A DNA stretch of 64,000 nucleotides from Ascaphus truei (Eukaryota; Chordata; Amphibia; Anura; Ascaphidae), in NCBI GenBank assembly GCA_036426205.1, contig CM071567.1:295153614-295217613 (forward strand). Reading direction: 5' to 3'. Below are positions 22,075 to 34,568 of this stretch, piece by piece. The notes under the pieces were generated by a model. It worked only from the letters and a program-made list of their open reading frames with translations, made no database searches and was not told the origin of the DNA. The position numbers and the translations under genes are program-made. Numbering within the stretch: the stretch's first letter is position 1; each line of letters begins with the position of its first letter.

Positions 22075-22310
22075 GATCTTTATGGTTAAACGGGGATGGA
22101 ACCCAATTATCACAATTTCAATCCAGGAGGGTCTTTTGGCTATTTTTGACTAAAGTGGGGCAGGATCCTAAAGGTATTTGGACTCATTCCTCTATGATTG
22201 GGGCAGCGACAGAAGCTGCTAGAATTGGATTAAGTGAGGTGAGGATTGGGAGGTTATCATTGGATAGGTTTAGTTTTTACATTAGGTTAGATAGTGTAAT
22301 TAAAACAAAC
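22075..22310 (+). pseudogene. Tyrosine recombinase C-terminus (DIRS/Ngaro/Crypton-like remnant)
   Basis: A short frame encodes PKGIWTHSSMIGAATEAARI followed by GLSEVRIGRLSLDRFSFYIR. This follows the signature of the catalytic C-terminus of tyrosine recombinases in DIRS-like and Crypton-type elements: HSFRIGAAT-like box (His, with the Arg replaced here by Met), GLS, an IGR.S motif and a terminal YIR with the nucleophile Tyr. Only about 75 residues are recognisable. The R of the HxxR motif is lost, so it is dead. The open frame runs 21930-22376, but its first 50 codons are not recognised. Confidence 0.7.
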
Positions 22311-22379
22311 AAAAAAAAGTATTTTATTTTGTATATTTCTATGCAGCAAGTATTACTTAAGGAAAGAAGCAACTAAGAG

Positions 22380-23165
22380 TAGATGTGATTACTATTTACA
22401 AATACTGTACATTTACGGTCAATACAAACATACTAACCCCCTTCATAGGTTTTCACAACAAGTCATCTACAATTAACCAGTATTATCCATTGAAATGATT
22501 AAATGATATTCTACTAGCAACAAAGGAAAATGGTGTATTACATTAATTGCAGCCAAATTGTACATTTACTGCCCCTGGAATCTATGATGATAGACATAGT
22601 AGGCACATTTTAAGAAGAAAGAAAAGAAAGGTGTACAGAGAAATGTCCAACAAGTTAAACACAGAAATAACAGTGCTCGAGGAAGTGACTGTTTACAGTA
22701 CTAGAGCCAGAAATATTTTTATATATCTTTTGCAGAACTCTCCCTGCATCAATATTATATCTATGTTTACATATTCTGCCTATGTTTTCATTATATCGCC
22801 ATGGAATTATTTCTTTCATCTTGATCAAATGTTTAGAATTGAGTTAAAGAGTTGAAGTTAATGTATATATATCTTTATTCAAAACCCGCTAAAAAATTAC
22901 CATGAGTTTAGAGACATTGCATTTTGCCTATATCCTACGCTAACTTTGTATGGAATTGTTCTAGTATGATGCTGGTTTGTCTAGTTTGAGATTAGTTTTC
23001 ATGTGACAAATTTGAAATCCTATAGGGCTGCAATTATTGTGCAAGTGCATATTTAGTAGTGCTTGCTTTTACTTTACAAGGAATTAGTGAAACATTATAA
23101 CTCTTCAGAAGTATTGGTAATATAATGTTTGTTAAACTGTGCCAGGAAAGTATATTTAGCCCTCT
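22380..23165. other. AT-rich sequence, nothing recognised
   Basis: No domain, terminal repeat or long repeat seen. The 102-codon frame at 22547-22855 has no recognisable motif and ordinary AT-rich composition. Confidence 0.5.
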
Positions 23166-24185
23166 TTCCCCCTGACTAAAGAGACTACCGGTACTGCTAT
23201 TGGCTTACAGAAGGTCTAAGCCTCCGCCTATGGTAGCCTGGGGTGTTATATTGATTGCCTCTGTGCAGCGCTTCCACCTGCGAGGGATCCCAGCATAGTG
23301 GGAGGAGCCCCTCACAGGAACCAATAGTACTAATAAACACAAATGGTATGTAACAGGTATTCCCTCTACCCCTATCGCAGATAGAGTGCATGTGAGGGGG
23401 AACCTATGTGTTACCAGTTGTGGTGCGTATACCTGCAGGTTCACAAGAGGCCTCCACTTGCTGGGAACCTGGGGTGCTCTCTGGAACGTTTCTTCAATCA
23501 GCGCCTCCACCTATGTGAGATTCTAGGAGTGTAGAATGGCCCTCACATAGGAACATCCATAAAGTAACCAGCCCACACTAAAGGTTATGGCTAAAAGGGT
23601 TTACTATAGGGATCAGTAAAATAACACGCAGTATCATAATATAGAGTATCAACAGCTCTATGCATAACAAAACATACATTGGGTGCAAGGGCACCAATAT
23701 CCCCTTGGTTAAGGCCCTTGGCCTCTCCGCCCAATAGTAACCCAACTATACATTGCCAACAATAATCGGGTGCTCGGCACCAGTGCCCCAGTGTCCTGGA
23801 CCCCCACCTAGATGTGTGGCAATGCTGCTCACATGTGTATAGTTAATGCACTTATAGATACCTGCCTGGGCACACGTCCGTGCCCGGGTGTAAAGCTCTT
23901 CAAAAAGGGTCTGACACAGGAACAGGAATCCGCCTCCGCATGAGGTGTCTCCCTCGTGGAGTGTCGCACCCACCGAATGTCTCTTGTGGTAGAGCCTGTC
24001 TGAGCCCAGATGCAGGCTGCGATCCCCGCATGCAACTGGCACCGGTGATATCACATAACACTGTACAGTAGAAAGTACCCCCCCTTGCACTGAAAGGGGC
24101 CTATCCTGAAACTGGCAAACTAACTGATGTGGCTGCCCTGTAAGCCACGCTGTCTCTCTTGTCAGAGCACACAGCACTGCAGCTG
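23165..24185 (-). mobile_element. LTR/leader fragment of a Gypsy relative, reverse orientation
   Basis: Read on the minus strand, two successive modules of a stem-loop followed by 'aggtgga(g/a)gcgctg' occur at about 23490-23530 and 23265-23310. The second is followed by 'accccaggctaccataggcggaggc', close to the Gypsy leader at 867-930 of the window. The interior 'cattgggtgc..ggcacca' (about 23675-23700) is shared with 25.89 kb. No gag follows, so this is a solo or truncated copy. Confidence 0.7.
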
Positions 24186-24189
24186 TGTC

Positions 24190-25358
24190 ACTGACAAGAC
24201 TCCCTAGAAATATTTAATGTATTTATTGTTCTGTATGTATTTTAAATGGACAACTGCACTATTATCCATTTGTGGATAATAGTAATGTTGCCCATTACTG
24301 TATTGTATGTTGTGTATTGCTATGTTTATTGGGGGCAATTGAACCCAATAAACATACTATTATGCGTTAACCCCTTCATTGCCTTAGCGGCTATCCGCTA
24401 TGGTAATGAAGCAGCATTAATGTATTTTAATAATATTGTGCGGGAGCAGGGGGTCCCCTGAGCTGAACCGCATTGATTTGTGGCTCAGAGACCCCCTGCT
24501 TCCCGAGTTACAGGCCCCAGTTTGGGGCATCGGTTACAGTGTCTACGCCATGTTTATTGCGGGCACGTAGCGTATGGGACGCTATAAACATGGCGGCGAC
24601 ACTGCCTACCCGATCACACATACCGGGGCCTGTAAATCGGGAAGCAGGGGGTCCCTGGTCCACAAAGCTAAGCGGTTCAGCTCAGGGGACCCCCTGCTCA
24701 CTGTACAGTATTATTAAAAAAATATTCATGCTGCTTCGCTACCATAGCAGACAGCCGCAAAGGTAAGGAACGAGTCTTTATTGATATGTGTGTTTTAGTC
24801 ATAGTGTAGATGTGCAGGGGTCTCCAGAGCTGAACCGCATTGGTTTCAGGTCCGGGGATCCCCTGCTTCCCGAGATACAGGCCCCTTTATGGGGTGCCGG
24901 TATCCCTCTGCTTTGTTTACATTCTGCGGTCACGTGATCGGGACCTTTAAATACAGAGGGATACCGGCACCTCATAAAGGGGGCTGTATCTCGTGAAGCA
25001 GGGGGTCCCCGGACCTGAAACCAATGCGGTTCAGCTCTGGAGACCCCCTGCACATGTACACTATGAATAAAAATGGTTTTAAAAATAATTTTTAATGTGC
25101 CAATATTTGCGCCAAGAGAGCAGCGGATCTCTCTCTGCTGCAAACACATCTCGGCAGGGGACGGCTTCTCGGCAGCTTCTCGCCAGGCAGCCGTCTCGCC
25201 ACCGGTTACTAGCCATTTTATCAAATGGTGGTGGCGCATTCATTCGCCAGGGATTCGCCCCTTACAGCATACAGCGAGTTTAACACGCCAAAAACATGGC
25301 TAATTGCTAAACTGGCTAATGCATTTTTTCGCTGCTTACTGCATGATACCCTTAGTGG
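24190..25358. mobile_element. Truncated foldback element (copy of the left part of element 2), inverted
   Basis: From the right: terminus 'cttactgcatgataccc' (compare 'cttactgcatgaggccc' at 49.42 kb), palindrome A copy (24802-25062), palindrome B copy (24432-24712), the 'ccccttcatt' hairpin (24370-24413), and the 'ggataatag' hairpin (24258-24286). This is the order of 42637-43730 reversed. The left end stops at the LTR fragment boundary near 24190. Confidence 0.75.
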
Positions 25359-25369
25359 CTGTCTGACTG

Positions 25370-26870
25370 CATGTGACAGGGGTGAAAGGGCAGTCCCCAG
25401 AGGCTGCTGGGGATCGTAGTCCACTCAGGACCTCTTTTCTATTAGCGCCGCATGCGCAATCTCTACTGCTCATGTCTGAAGCTGTAATGGCGCCGCTACT
25501 CTTAACTGAGCATGCGCAACTTCCAAGAGCTCTTGCACACATGTAATTGCCACCTCTATGCTTGCCAACCTCTGTGCATTGCACTGCACAGGCGCCAACC
25601 TCAACATGGCCGCCGCGACTGCTCTGCTTACGCGCAAGCCTCCGCACATGCGCGAACACATTAAACATGGCGGGGTCCTGCCGCAACTGCCACCGGGAGC
25701 CCCCGGAAACGAGCTCGCCCCCGCAGCAGCACACACTCAAGGGGGAAAGAAACCTGCAGACAGGGGGACCAGGGGGACACTGGCTACAGGTATATAATAA
25801 CAAAGTTTACTGAACACACACATATAATATAACAACCCGTACCACACTGTACAATGCATACCCAGCCCAGGACCACTAGTGAGTGTCCCAAAGTACATTG
25901 GGTGCTAGGCACCAATACCCTGATGTCCTTTTCCCAATGTCGAGGCCTACCCAAAAGTGTAGGGAGTAGCGATACCCTGTGAGCTGTTGGTGCACTTTGT
26001 TGAGGTACCTGGCGAGTACTCCAGTACTCGGTGCGACCGACTTAACGGTAAAGATCTGCTGATCCAGTGATGTCGTCATCCACAATGGTGTCTGCTTCTG
26101 CATTGGGTGAACTCCGGTAGGAGGGTCTCACGTTTAAGAGTCTTTAATAACACTGTGGTGGCCTGGTCCCAGACCACAGGCCGCGAATCACCACGCGGCA
26201 TCGTCACTGTGTCCCTGATACTAACAGTAAAATGGGGAAGCGGCCCTATCATGGGGCCTTTCCTGAAGCAACCACAAACTCCCTTGATTGGGGCCTATCT
26301 GGGACCTAAGGGGGCTTCTCTGGCCTACTCTGAGTGCCACTAACACTCAGACCCTACCTTCCCCTTGTCTGTCCTAGCTCCAACTGCTCCCTCGCGCTCT
26401 CAGCTCACCACATGTAGCAAATCTCCTCACAGTCAATCCTCTAACCCTATTGGTTGCACTGCGCCCTATGATCTGCTGCCCCAGGGGATTCTGGGGTATG
26501 TAGTTCTCATGTGGAACAATATACAAAATGGCCACCTTAAAACCGTGCCAGTGTGCATGCACCCACTCCCGTAATGGCCGCCAGGGTGTCTCTGTTACTC
26601 AGAGCATGCGCAAAGCCTCGATGCGCATGTGTGACAAATCCAATATGGCGGCGCCCTGTACCTGCGTCTGCCCGTAGCCTGAGCATCGGAGCAGCCTCCC
26701 TGGCTACATGCAGCCCCTAATGCACCAAGGACAAGGAGCCCTCCTCCCTGCACTGCCCCAACCGTTGCCGTAGCACTCCCGGACCTGCTCCCGCAGCCCC
26801 CACCAGAGGTGTTCTGATAGCCGTCCCCCTCGCGCACCCCGGAGGTAAGAGAGGGACCTGGCTACATATA
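25370..26870 (-). mobile_element. Tandem LTR-like sequences, reverse orientation
   Basis: Two blocks each end (plus strand) in 'ctggctaca' (about 25788-25796 and 26863-26870), so read on the minus strand each begins TGTAGCCAG, a plausible LTR start. Both are GC-rich with 'gcatgcgc', 'aatatggcggcgcc' and 'acatggcc' words and a 'gtagt(c/t)c' region like the ACTACAATTCC start of the Gypsy leader. 25890-25915 shares 'acattgggtgc..ggcaccaat' with the 23.7-kb fragment. No coding interior lies between them. Limits are approximate. Confidence 0.55.
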
Positions 26871-26874
26871 CATG

Positions 26875-27500
26875 GTGCAAGACTTCCTAAATCAAATGTT
26901 GTCTCGGTCGTTTTTGCTGTGTGCTGATCTTTAGGCAGGTTTTAAAACCATAGTCTACACTAGTGGAGATCTTAAATTGATATGTTGCACTGTACAAAGG
27001 ATCTACTTTGTATGTATATCTTAATTTGTGTTGCACCATACATGTCCATAATGCTTCACAGCAGTAATAAACACAATAACATAAGGCATAATGGGAATAA
27101 GAGTTTCAAACATAAAAGTAAACATTATGGAAAAATAGTTCCTGCCACAAAGAGCTTACAATCTACAGTAAGTGCAATTTGCAGCACCTGAAATATATTC
27201 GGTAGCAGAATATTATATAGTAGCTTGGAAGAACTTTTTGGTGGATACCCTGCCAGATGTAGCTCTGGTTTGTGGTTGACCTGGGACTGTTTCTGAATGT
27301 GAAGGAAAGACGTATCTACTGGGTGATGATTATTATAATTATAGGCTAAATCTGGTAAATTCCGGGCATTATTGAAATCCCTGCTCTCTTATTGGTTAAA
27401 ATTCCAGGCATTATCCATTCAGTAATGGCCCGGAATTGTTGTCACCATGCCAAGTTTGTCAGCCAATCAGCTTTCAGTTCTCATTCATAAAGAGTGAGAT
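26875..27500. other. Mixed sequence with small repeat pieces
   Basis: 27035-27170 is a second copy of the 'gagcttacaatcta' repeat. 27356-27440 is an imperfect inverted repeat opening 'aaattccgggcattatt' and closing 'aatggcccggaatt', like a miniature element end pair. Nothing else assigned. Confidence 0.45.
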
Positions 27501-27594
27501 CAGCTCTCAGACAGGGGAGGTGATTGGACAGGAGGCACCAGCAAGACACTGACACCTCCCCCACCCTACTTGCCGAGAGCTCCACAGAGGAGAG

Positions 27595-28280
27595 TGATGG
27601 GAAAGGTTTGTGTGTCTGTTTTGTGTTTTGTGGGTGTAAAGGGGGCCAACAGAGTGTTTTATTGGTGTTTGTCTTCTGTTGGTGTGTGTTTTGTGGGTAT
27701 AGACGGGGCAGCAGAGTCTGTTTTGTTGGTGTATGTCTGCTGTGTGTGTTTTGTGGGTGTAGACTGGGGGCTGCAGTGTGTGTGTCTTCAGTGTGTGTTT
27801 TGTGGGTGGAGGAGGGGTGCAGAGTGTTTTGTTGGTGTGTATGTCTGCAGTTTGTGTAGAGAGGGGGCTGCTGGTGTGTGTTTTGTGGGGGTAGAGGTGT
27901 CAGAGTCTGTTTTGTTGGTTTGTGTGTGTCTGTAGTGTGTGTTTTGTGGGTGGAGGAGGGGTTCAGTGTTGTGTGTGGGCAGCTGCAGTGGGTGTAGAGG
28001 GGGTTGCTGGTGTGTGTTTTGTGGATGTAGAGGGGGCAGCAGTGTGTTTTGTTGGTGTGTGTGTCTGCAGTGTGTTTTTGTGGGTGTAGCGGTGGCTGCA
28101 GTGTGTGTGTCTGTCAGTGGGTGTAAAGGGTGGAGGAGGGTTGCAGTGTGTTTTGGTGTGTGGGTGTCTGCAGTTTTGTGGGTTTACTGGGGGCTGCAGT
28201 GTCTTTGTGGTTGTAGAGGGGGGCTGTTGTTTGTGGGGGGGGGCTGCTGTGTGTGGGGGGTGTGTGTGTGTTTTGTGAGA
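27595..28280. repeat. GT-rich minisatellite, unit about 60 bp
   Basis: Degenerate tandem units start with 'tgtgtgttttgtgggtg' and carry 'aga..gggg.cagcagagt' and 'gttttgttggtgtgtgtctgcag' (starts near 27610, 27686, 27747, 27797, 27878, 27937, 28011). The array continues for about 40 bases after the inserted hAT-like element (28587-28625). Long cysteine/valine-rich frames here are repeat shadows. Confidence 0.88.
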
Positions 28281-28286
28281 TTATAG

Positions 28287-28586
28287 CAGGGGAGCGCAAT
28301 CTTTTTCAGCTGCCCGCCCCCCATTGCTCTCGCGCCCCCCTCACCTTGCTCGGCGGCGTCAAATAACATTGTGGGGGTCACGTGATGTGACATCATGTGA
28401 CCCGTTGTTGTGGAGATGGACATGGCAACGTGTCCATACAGCTCTTCAGAATCCCGATAATTTAGTTGCAGAGGTCTCACGCGATCCCACGATATTTAAT
28501 TTAAATGCCTGGGGGAAGAGTGTGGGGCCTCTGCAACTGCCCGCACCCCCCCCCCCTTGGGGGAACGCCCTCCAGTTTGCACACTG
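28287..28586. mobile_element. hAT-like miniature element in the minisatellite
   Basis: Starts 'caggggagcgcaatct' and ends 'agtttgcacactg', an imperfect inverted terminal pair beginning CAG, typical of hAT miniatures. The interior includes the palindrome 'gtcacgtgatgtgac' near 28377 and C/G-rich edges. Minisatellite sequence lies on both sides. No clear 8-bp TSD was found, so the class is tentative. Confidence 0.6.
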
Positions 28587-28629
28587 TTGGTGTAGAGAGT
28601 GGAGGAGGGCTGCAGAATGTAATGAATTC

Positions 28630-30735
28630 TACTTACATACAGTATCTTTTAGTTACAATATAATGAAGGCATCTTTAACTATGATATAACAGTGCTACAG
28701 AAAGACTGTAGTTGCAATAAAAAACGCAGCACATGTTGTAGCATCTGTGGGTCTTCCTAAAAATAACCCACAAATTGTAACCGTTGAATGTAAACACTAG
28801 CCGCTACTTGCCTAAATATCTGGTTTTCCGTCATTTTATTCCTTACTAATCTGCAGCCAAAACCTAAGATAAAAAGTAATTTTACTTACCTCTAATTCTC
28901 AGGTCAGGTTACTTTCATTCTGCAGCTGCTCGTCATGTATTTGTCACAGGTTCACAATAACACAGTTAAAAAAAGAAATAAGGCGTACTTAACCTGCTCC
29001 ATCATGTAAAAATATTGCTTAGATGAAGGAAATAGATGTCTCCATAAAACGTTTACTTACTGTGCATTTTTCACCGGGGAAAATAATTCAGCTCGCATGT
29101 GATTGTGTGGTTTTGCAGTGTTCAGCGCATAAAATAAACTTCCATTTAGGCTTAATTTTGCTACCTCCAGCTATGCATGTAAGTTTACACAAGTCAAGAG
29201 TGGTCAGAGTCAACTCTAAAAAGGCATTTAAGCCTTTAATGAACAATTTACAGTATACCTTTTTAGAGAGAGAAGCACAGGAAGATATCCAGCCTTTAAG
29301 TGTAGAATTAACTCTGCAGTGTGAACTGGTCAGGATGATGCTATTAAATTGAAGTAGTATTTGGTGTTATTGCTTTGCATAAGTATATAAAATGGGAATA
29401 TTGGGACCGGAATAACACAACCCCCTCCAGTTTGAAAATAAAATCTAAACTAAGGGAAAAAGATGGCTTAAAAACCTTTATGTTAAAGGAGCAATCCATG
29501 GAATATCCTACATGTGTGTGTGTTTTTTTTTTATAAATCAGGTTTGCTTTTATTCAACTCTTAATGCCATTTTTTATTAGTTTTAATACAATAAGCATCC
29601 TTTGTTTTCTATAGCAGATTTTAAAACACTTCCCCAGCAGTCCAAGATCTTTGCAACACTTTCCTGTTTGTGATAATTTGTTGACAATATTCCCATCAAT
29701 TAGAGCTGCAAACTGTAACAATAAATAATGTTACCTTAGTAATATAAGAATACAATGTAGGTGCTGAGTTACACTCTGAAGGATTGATTGAAACTGAAAG
29801 GCAGCCATTTAGTGACCCCTGTGAAGCAGGATCTTTGCTGATCAATTACGGAATAACAAATCGATCTGCAGCTTAGGTAATTAATTTCCAATAAAGGTAT
29901 TCAAAGGTTACATATATTAAGAAAACATTTTTTTTTATATAAAAAGTGCCGATTGGATTCCCTCTTAACCTTTGAAAGCTGCACTCTCCACAAGCTGCAG
30001 TAAGTACAGTATATACCGTATTCACAATCAAGTGAAAACACTCATCTATTTAACATGTAACCAAAACGTTACCTTTCAGGCCTGAAAACTGTGCTTTGAA
30101 CTGAACAAGTCCAGCTGCCATCCTGCTGGGGTTACTTGAATCATGTACAGTATTTGTGCATATTTAACGGTTAAGAGGTAGCTAGCTGTTAATGTTATGA
30201 TTATATGTTGTGGTTACAAGGCTGCTATAAGAAATGTCTGCATAGCAGTCAGTAATGAGTGCGAATGTTCTCATTATTTCAAAAACCTTATTAAAAAGGG
30301 CTGAAAAGAAATCCTAAGCATGTATGTAATAAAGTAGATGAAGGTAACATGTTATAATATTTATATATATTTTTGCAATAACAAATCAGAATTTAAAGTA
30401 TTTTAATTAAAGTGCAGATACAGTACATTATTATCCTTTCATATCACATGAACACAGTTGCTGTATATCTCATAGGTGAATAAAGACTACATTTTCCATT
30501 GTAAATACACCACTTAAAAGTTTCAGATGGTCCTTGAAATCTTAAGACGGGAACAGATGGTTTGGCAAGTGTTCATTCAACCCTTAAGCAAATACAGTGA
30601 ATGATTAGTTCAAAACATATCCCACATAATTAGTTGAAAACATATTTTATTAGTTAATCCACATAATTTAGATACGTCTCATCAAACCAGATATAAGACG
30701 TTTGACCTTTAGAGAAGCTGAACTTTATCATACTG
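28630..30735. other. AT-rich sequence without recognised features
   Basis: About 2.1 kb of ordinary AT-rich DNA. The 109-codon frame at 29023-29352 has no motif I recognise. This may be the least disturbed stretch of the window. Confidence 0.5.
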
Positions 30736-30739
30736 AAAT

Positions 30740-31190
30740 ATTATGTAACCCTCCCTGCCCAGCTCCTGGGGATGCACAGTGTTTGGCTACTCAGCATAGT
30801 TCACCTCAATTCAGGGTGCTGGATTCAGGCGGCTTGATGGTGACATAGCAATGGTGAAAATGTTGGGCACCAGGAACTTTTGAAGCACAGCCCAGTCTTT
30901 ATTCAGGTCCCCAGGCACGGGGACACCTCACACACATATGTGACATAGTTGTATGTTGCTTATCATACTCTTGGTTACTCATTGACATGGTGCTACCCTG
31001 AGTGCCCACTCAACACTCAAAGGGAGGTGCATGCCCTTGGCTGTTTTACTTGACTGGACCAGGCCCTCCTATGGAGTAACGTCCACTATACCTGTCTACT
31101 TTGGGCCCTTACAGGGAACCTGACTGGTTCTGTGGAGGTAAATGATTATATTTCATTCCTAATTGGGAACTGCCACTTCCCTACTGGTTT
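30740..31190 (-). mobile_element. LTR-like fragment
   Basis: Words such as 'gggcaccagg', 'cagtctttattcaggtcccc', 'ctgagtgccc.ctcaacactcaaa', and 'ggcccttacagggaacctg' echo the LTR-like block at 26.14-26.36 kb ('agtctttaataac', 'ctgagtgccactaacactcag', 'ggggcctatctgggacct'). A diverged solo LTR in reverse orientation is the best reading. Confidence 0.45.
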
Positions 31191-31621
31191 TAGGAGAATA
31201 TGTAGGTTGATCTGCCTGTAGAGGTAGAACATAGAAGCAAAGGCGCACTGCCAGAGAGTCAGGTGGTGCAAAAAATAGAATCCATTTATTTCAGAACATC
31301 TCTGATAACAAACATAACCCCAGGGGGGGCAACAACCAACCTCCTACGCGTTTCGGATGGGTAGGTCCTTTATCAAGGAGTGTGGAACATATTATGAACA
31401 GGGCACCCTATATACCCCCAGTAAACAAGGCTGAATCAAATCAAATCACCTGGTAAAATTTCTTCAAAAACCCCCATTGCGCATGCGCGTGACGTCACGG
31501 AGGGCGCCGCCGTCGCAAATGAAAGCATCCCTTTCTTGGCACGCCCCCCCCGCGTGGCAGGAGATCGGCGATACCCCGTGCGTGAAGGCAAAGCGACAAG
31601 AGGCTCCAAAACAGCGAGACG

Positions 31622-32953
31622 GTGATCAACAACCTCTCGGATTACTCTTTAACCCTTGCAGAAACAAGCGTCCTACAGAAGGGCCTGTCTTTTGTGCCAA
31701 CTCATATGCAGGATTCTTTTGATTGGGAGGTGGACATGTGCATACTGCATAGACAATTGAAGTTAAAAGACTTCTTTTCAAAGAACAACAATACTGACCC
31801 ATTCGGTGGTGTCACTCTTAACCCATTTAAAACCAAGAGCACCTTTGACCCACACTCGGTGAATCCGAACATCACTGCGTTCATAAACCTGGTAACCAAG
31901 GATACACGTAGAAACTTGAAGAACCACAAGACCAGTTTCTTCAATTTGTCTAGAGATGAGCGATCAGCCCTCAAGACGTTACGGGATAACAAAATGATCA
32001 TGGTGAGAGCTGCGGACAAGGGTGGTGGGATTGTTGTACTAAACTACCAATACTACAAACAGGAGATTGAGCAGCAGCTCGCGGTTGTGCATCATTATAA
32101 ACGCCTTTCTGGGGATCCTACGATGACCTATAAGAAGGAAATCGATGGCATCATTCGACTTGGGCTTGACAACGCCTGGATTACAGAAGAAACTAGCCAA
32201 TTCCTGACTCAGGACTATCCAGTGATGCCAGTGTTATACACTCTCCCCAAAGTGCACAAGTCTACAGTTGCACCGCCGGGCAGACCTATCATCTCGGCCC
32301 GGGGTTCATTATGCCATCCTCTCTCCCAATTTGTGGACTTTTACCTACAGCCACTGGTAGCCAAAATGGGTTCCTACATCCAGGATACCACGGATTTCAT
32401 CAAGCAGCTCAGTCATCTATCAGTTGACACGTCGGATTGTATCTTTGCCACGTTAGATGTGTCCAGTCTGTACACTAATATCCCCCACGAAGAGGGTCTG
32501 GAAGCAGGCCGAACTAAATTACAAGAACTTGGTGTGGAGCAAGGCCCTCCAGTGGAGTTCCTCATGTTACTTATCGAAGTCATTCTCCATAAAAACTTTT
32601 TTAAATTTGAAAAACATCACCATTTACAGCTAACTGGTACGGCCATGGGCTCTAATATGGCACCGTCTTATGCAAATCTTTTTATGGATTTGTATGAGCG
32701 GATGCACATATTACATGACATAACCTATGGACAGTATATTGCCAAATACCTCCGCTACATCGATGATGTCTTTTTCCTGTGGACTGGCAGTGAAGAGGAT
32801 CTGTTGGCGTTTGTTGCTGTTTTGAACAGCATCCCCTCCACTATTCACTTTACTCTCAATTATAACAACAAGGAAATTGCTTTTCTTGACACTATAGTGT
32901 ATAAAACTGGTGGTAAGCTGGCCACCAGACTATACCGGAAGAGTACCGATTAG
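31622..32953 (+). pseudogene. PLE reverse transcriptase (first part of a split ORF)
   Basis: RT of a Penelope-like element. The N-terminus has LQKGLSFVPTHMQDSF, the conserved entry motif. Then follow AADKGGGIVVLNYQYYKQEI, LYTLPKVHKS, PPGRPIISARGSL, ATLDVSSLYTNIPHEEGL (catalytic Asp), TGTAMGSNMAPSYANLFM, the active site YLRYIDDVFFLW (YIDD) and FLDTIVY. All polymerase residues look present. The frame stops at a TAG (32951-32953) inside the RKSTD-like motif that in the family continues straight into the linker; the same frame stays open beyond. ATG at 31622 gives a normal N-terminus for PLE proteins. Confidence 0.93.
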
Positions 32954-32962
32954 AACTCTCTC

Positions 32963-33892
32963 TTGTGTTCAGCTAGTCACCATCCCATACCGCTGAAGAG
33001 GGGTCTCCCGTATTCCCAACTTTTAAGAGTTAAGAGAATTACCACAGATCCGGAGGAGACAGATAGGGCCCTAACTCAGATGGCCATACGCTTTCGGGAG
33101 AGGGGCTATTCCGCCAAGGATATTAATTTTGCCCTACAGAAGGATGGACAGATCGATAGGAGTGAGTTACTGACACCATCACCCAGAAGACCAGTTACCA
33201 TTAGGCTCAATATAGTTAGTACATTCAGTACGGCTACAAATAGCATCAAGCGCTGTATTCGAGATAATTGGCGCATTTTGGAGAATGATGATAGGATTGG
33301 CGCATGTGCTAAGGAACCCCCTTTATTCTGTTTTCGCCGTGGCCCCAGTATTGGTGATTTGGTTACTGGGTCTGATCCAACAGAGAAATATGCCACTCCG
33401 ACTTCCTGGTTAGCCAAAAAACCTGGTTCTTATCGATGCCACGGCTGTACAAATTGCCAATATATGCAACTTGGCCTGAGTTATAATCACCCTCATAGTG
33501 GTACACCGGTCAAAATCAAACACACACTAAATTGTGAATCAAAATTTGTGGTGTACTTTATTAGGTGTCCTTGTGGATTGCTGTACATTGGCAAAACTGT
33601 TAGGATGCTAAAGGAACACATGGCTATGCACCGCTCAACTATTAGAAAAGCCCTTTTGAGTGATGTTGCTGACATGGATCTGAAATGTCTTCCTGTGGCT
33701 AGACATTTTAAAGATAAGAGACATTCGTTGGCTACAGTTAGATGCATGCCCATTTTTCAGGTTCCGGTCCCCTTGCGTGGGGGTGATAGGGGCAAGACTC
33801 TGTTACAACATGAGGCCAGGCTAATTTACGAGCTTTGGACTATGACTCCTGGAGGCCTCAATGCGGAGCTTCAAGTAGGCTGTTTTCTATAA
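32963..33892 (+). pseudogene. PLE linker and GIY-YIG endonuclease (second part)
   Basis: Same reading frame as the RT, separated by one TAG. It carries a linker (SHHPIPLKRGLPYSQLLRVK), a Cys-containing motif CHGCTNCQYM preceding the nuclease, and the GIY-YIG nuclease itself: VVYFIRCPCGLLYIGKTVRM with Tyr, Tyr-Ile-Gly and the catalytic Arg, then HMAMHRSTIR and ARHFKDKRHS with a conserved Glu in HEARLIYELWTM. In active PLEs this endonuclease primes reverse transcription at the target. Ends with a TAA at 33892. The total of about 755 codons matches the family length. Confidence 0.93.
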
Positions 33893-34568
33893 ATGCTCTT
33901 TTGTTTATGTTATACAATGATCAAGCAATGTAATCTGCCTTATGTGTATATGTCACTAGCTCTCCATTGTTTCACATCCTCTGCACACCCACACTTCCCT
34001 TGTTTGTTTTTTGCAGGTTTGGTTTCTTCTATAGATTGTGCTCTGATACCCTGTGTTATCTCCTTTAAGGGCTCTGTTTTTAGTATATGATGAGCCAATT
34101 GCTGTCTGCCTTCTCTCTGCCCTGAGTCAGTGTTTGGATGATGGTTGTCGCGGTCAGTTGCAGAGTTTAACACTGTGCATGCGCAGGCTGCTTGCCGGCG
34201 TCCTACGTTGCCAGGGACACTATGCGTGGCCTCCGTGTGCTAATGTGGTGCGCGGAGCCTGATCCTGATTGGCGCTCCGGCCTCCAGCGTTTGTAGTTTT
34301 TACTGCGCATGCCTGACATGCGACGCGCTGTCAAACTGACACTGGTGTGCAAGGCATGAGTATCATTGTGGGCTATTACAGGATTGCCTGCTCCCTGTTC
34401 GTGGCTACAGATGACCAATCGCCTTACAGGTATTGGGGGAGGTGGCTCAGAGCACAGCTATGTTGAATGCCGTTCTTGATTACATGTTGGTGATTGGCTC
34501 TTTCTGTTGGGGTGCATCATGGGTGGGGTATATATGTATGGTCACTATCACTTGTTAGTTGCACGGCC

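Noticed and set aside
27524..28286. Cys/Val/Gly-rich frames of 111-121 codons
   Set aside because: They lie entirely in the GT minisatellite and change register with the repeat.
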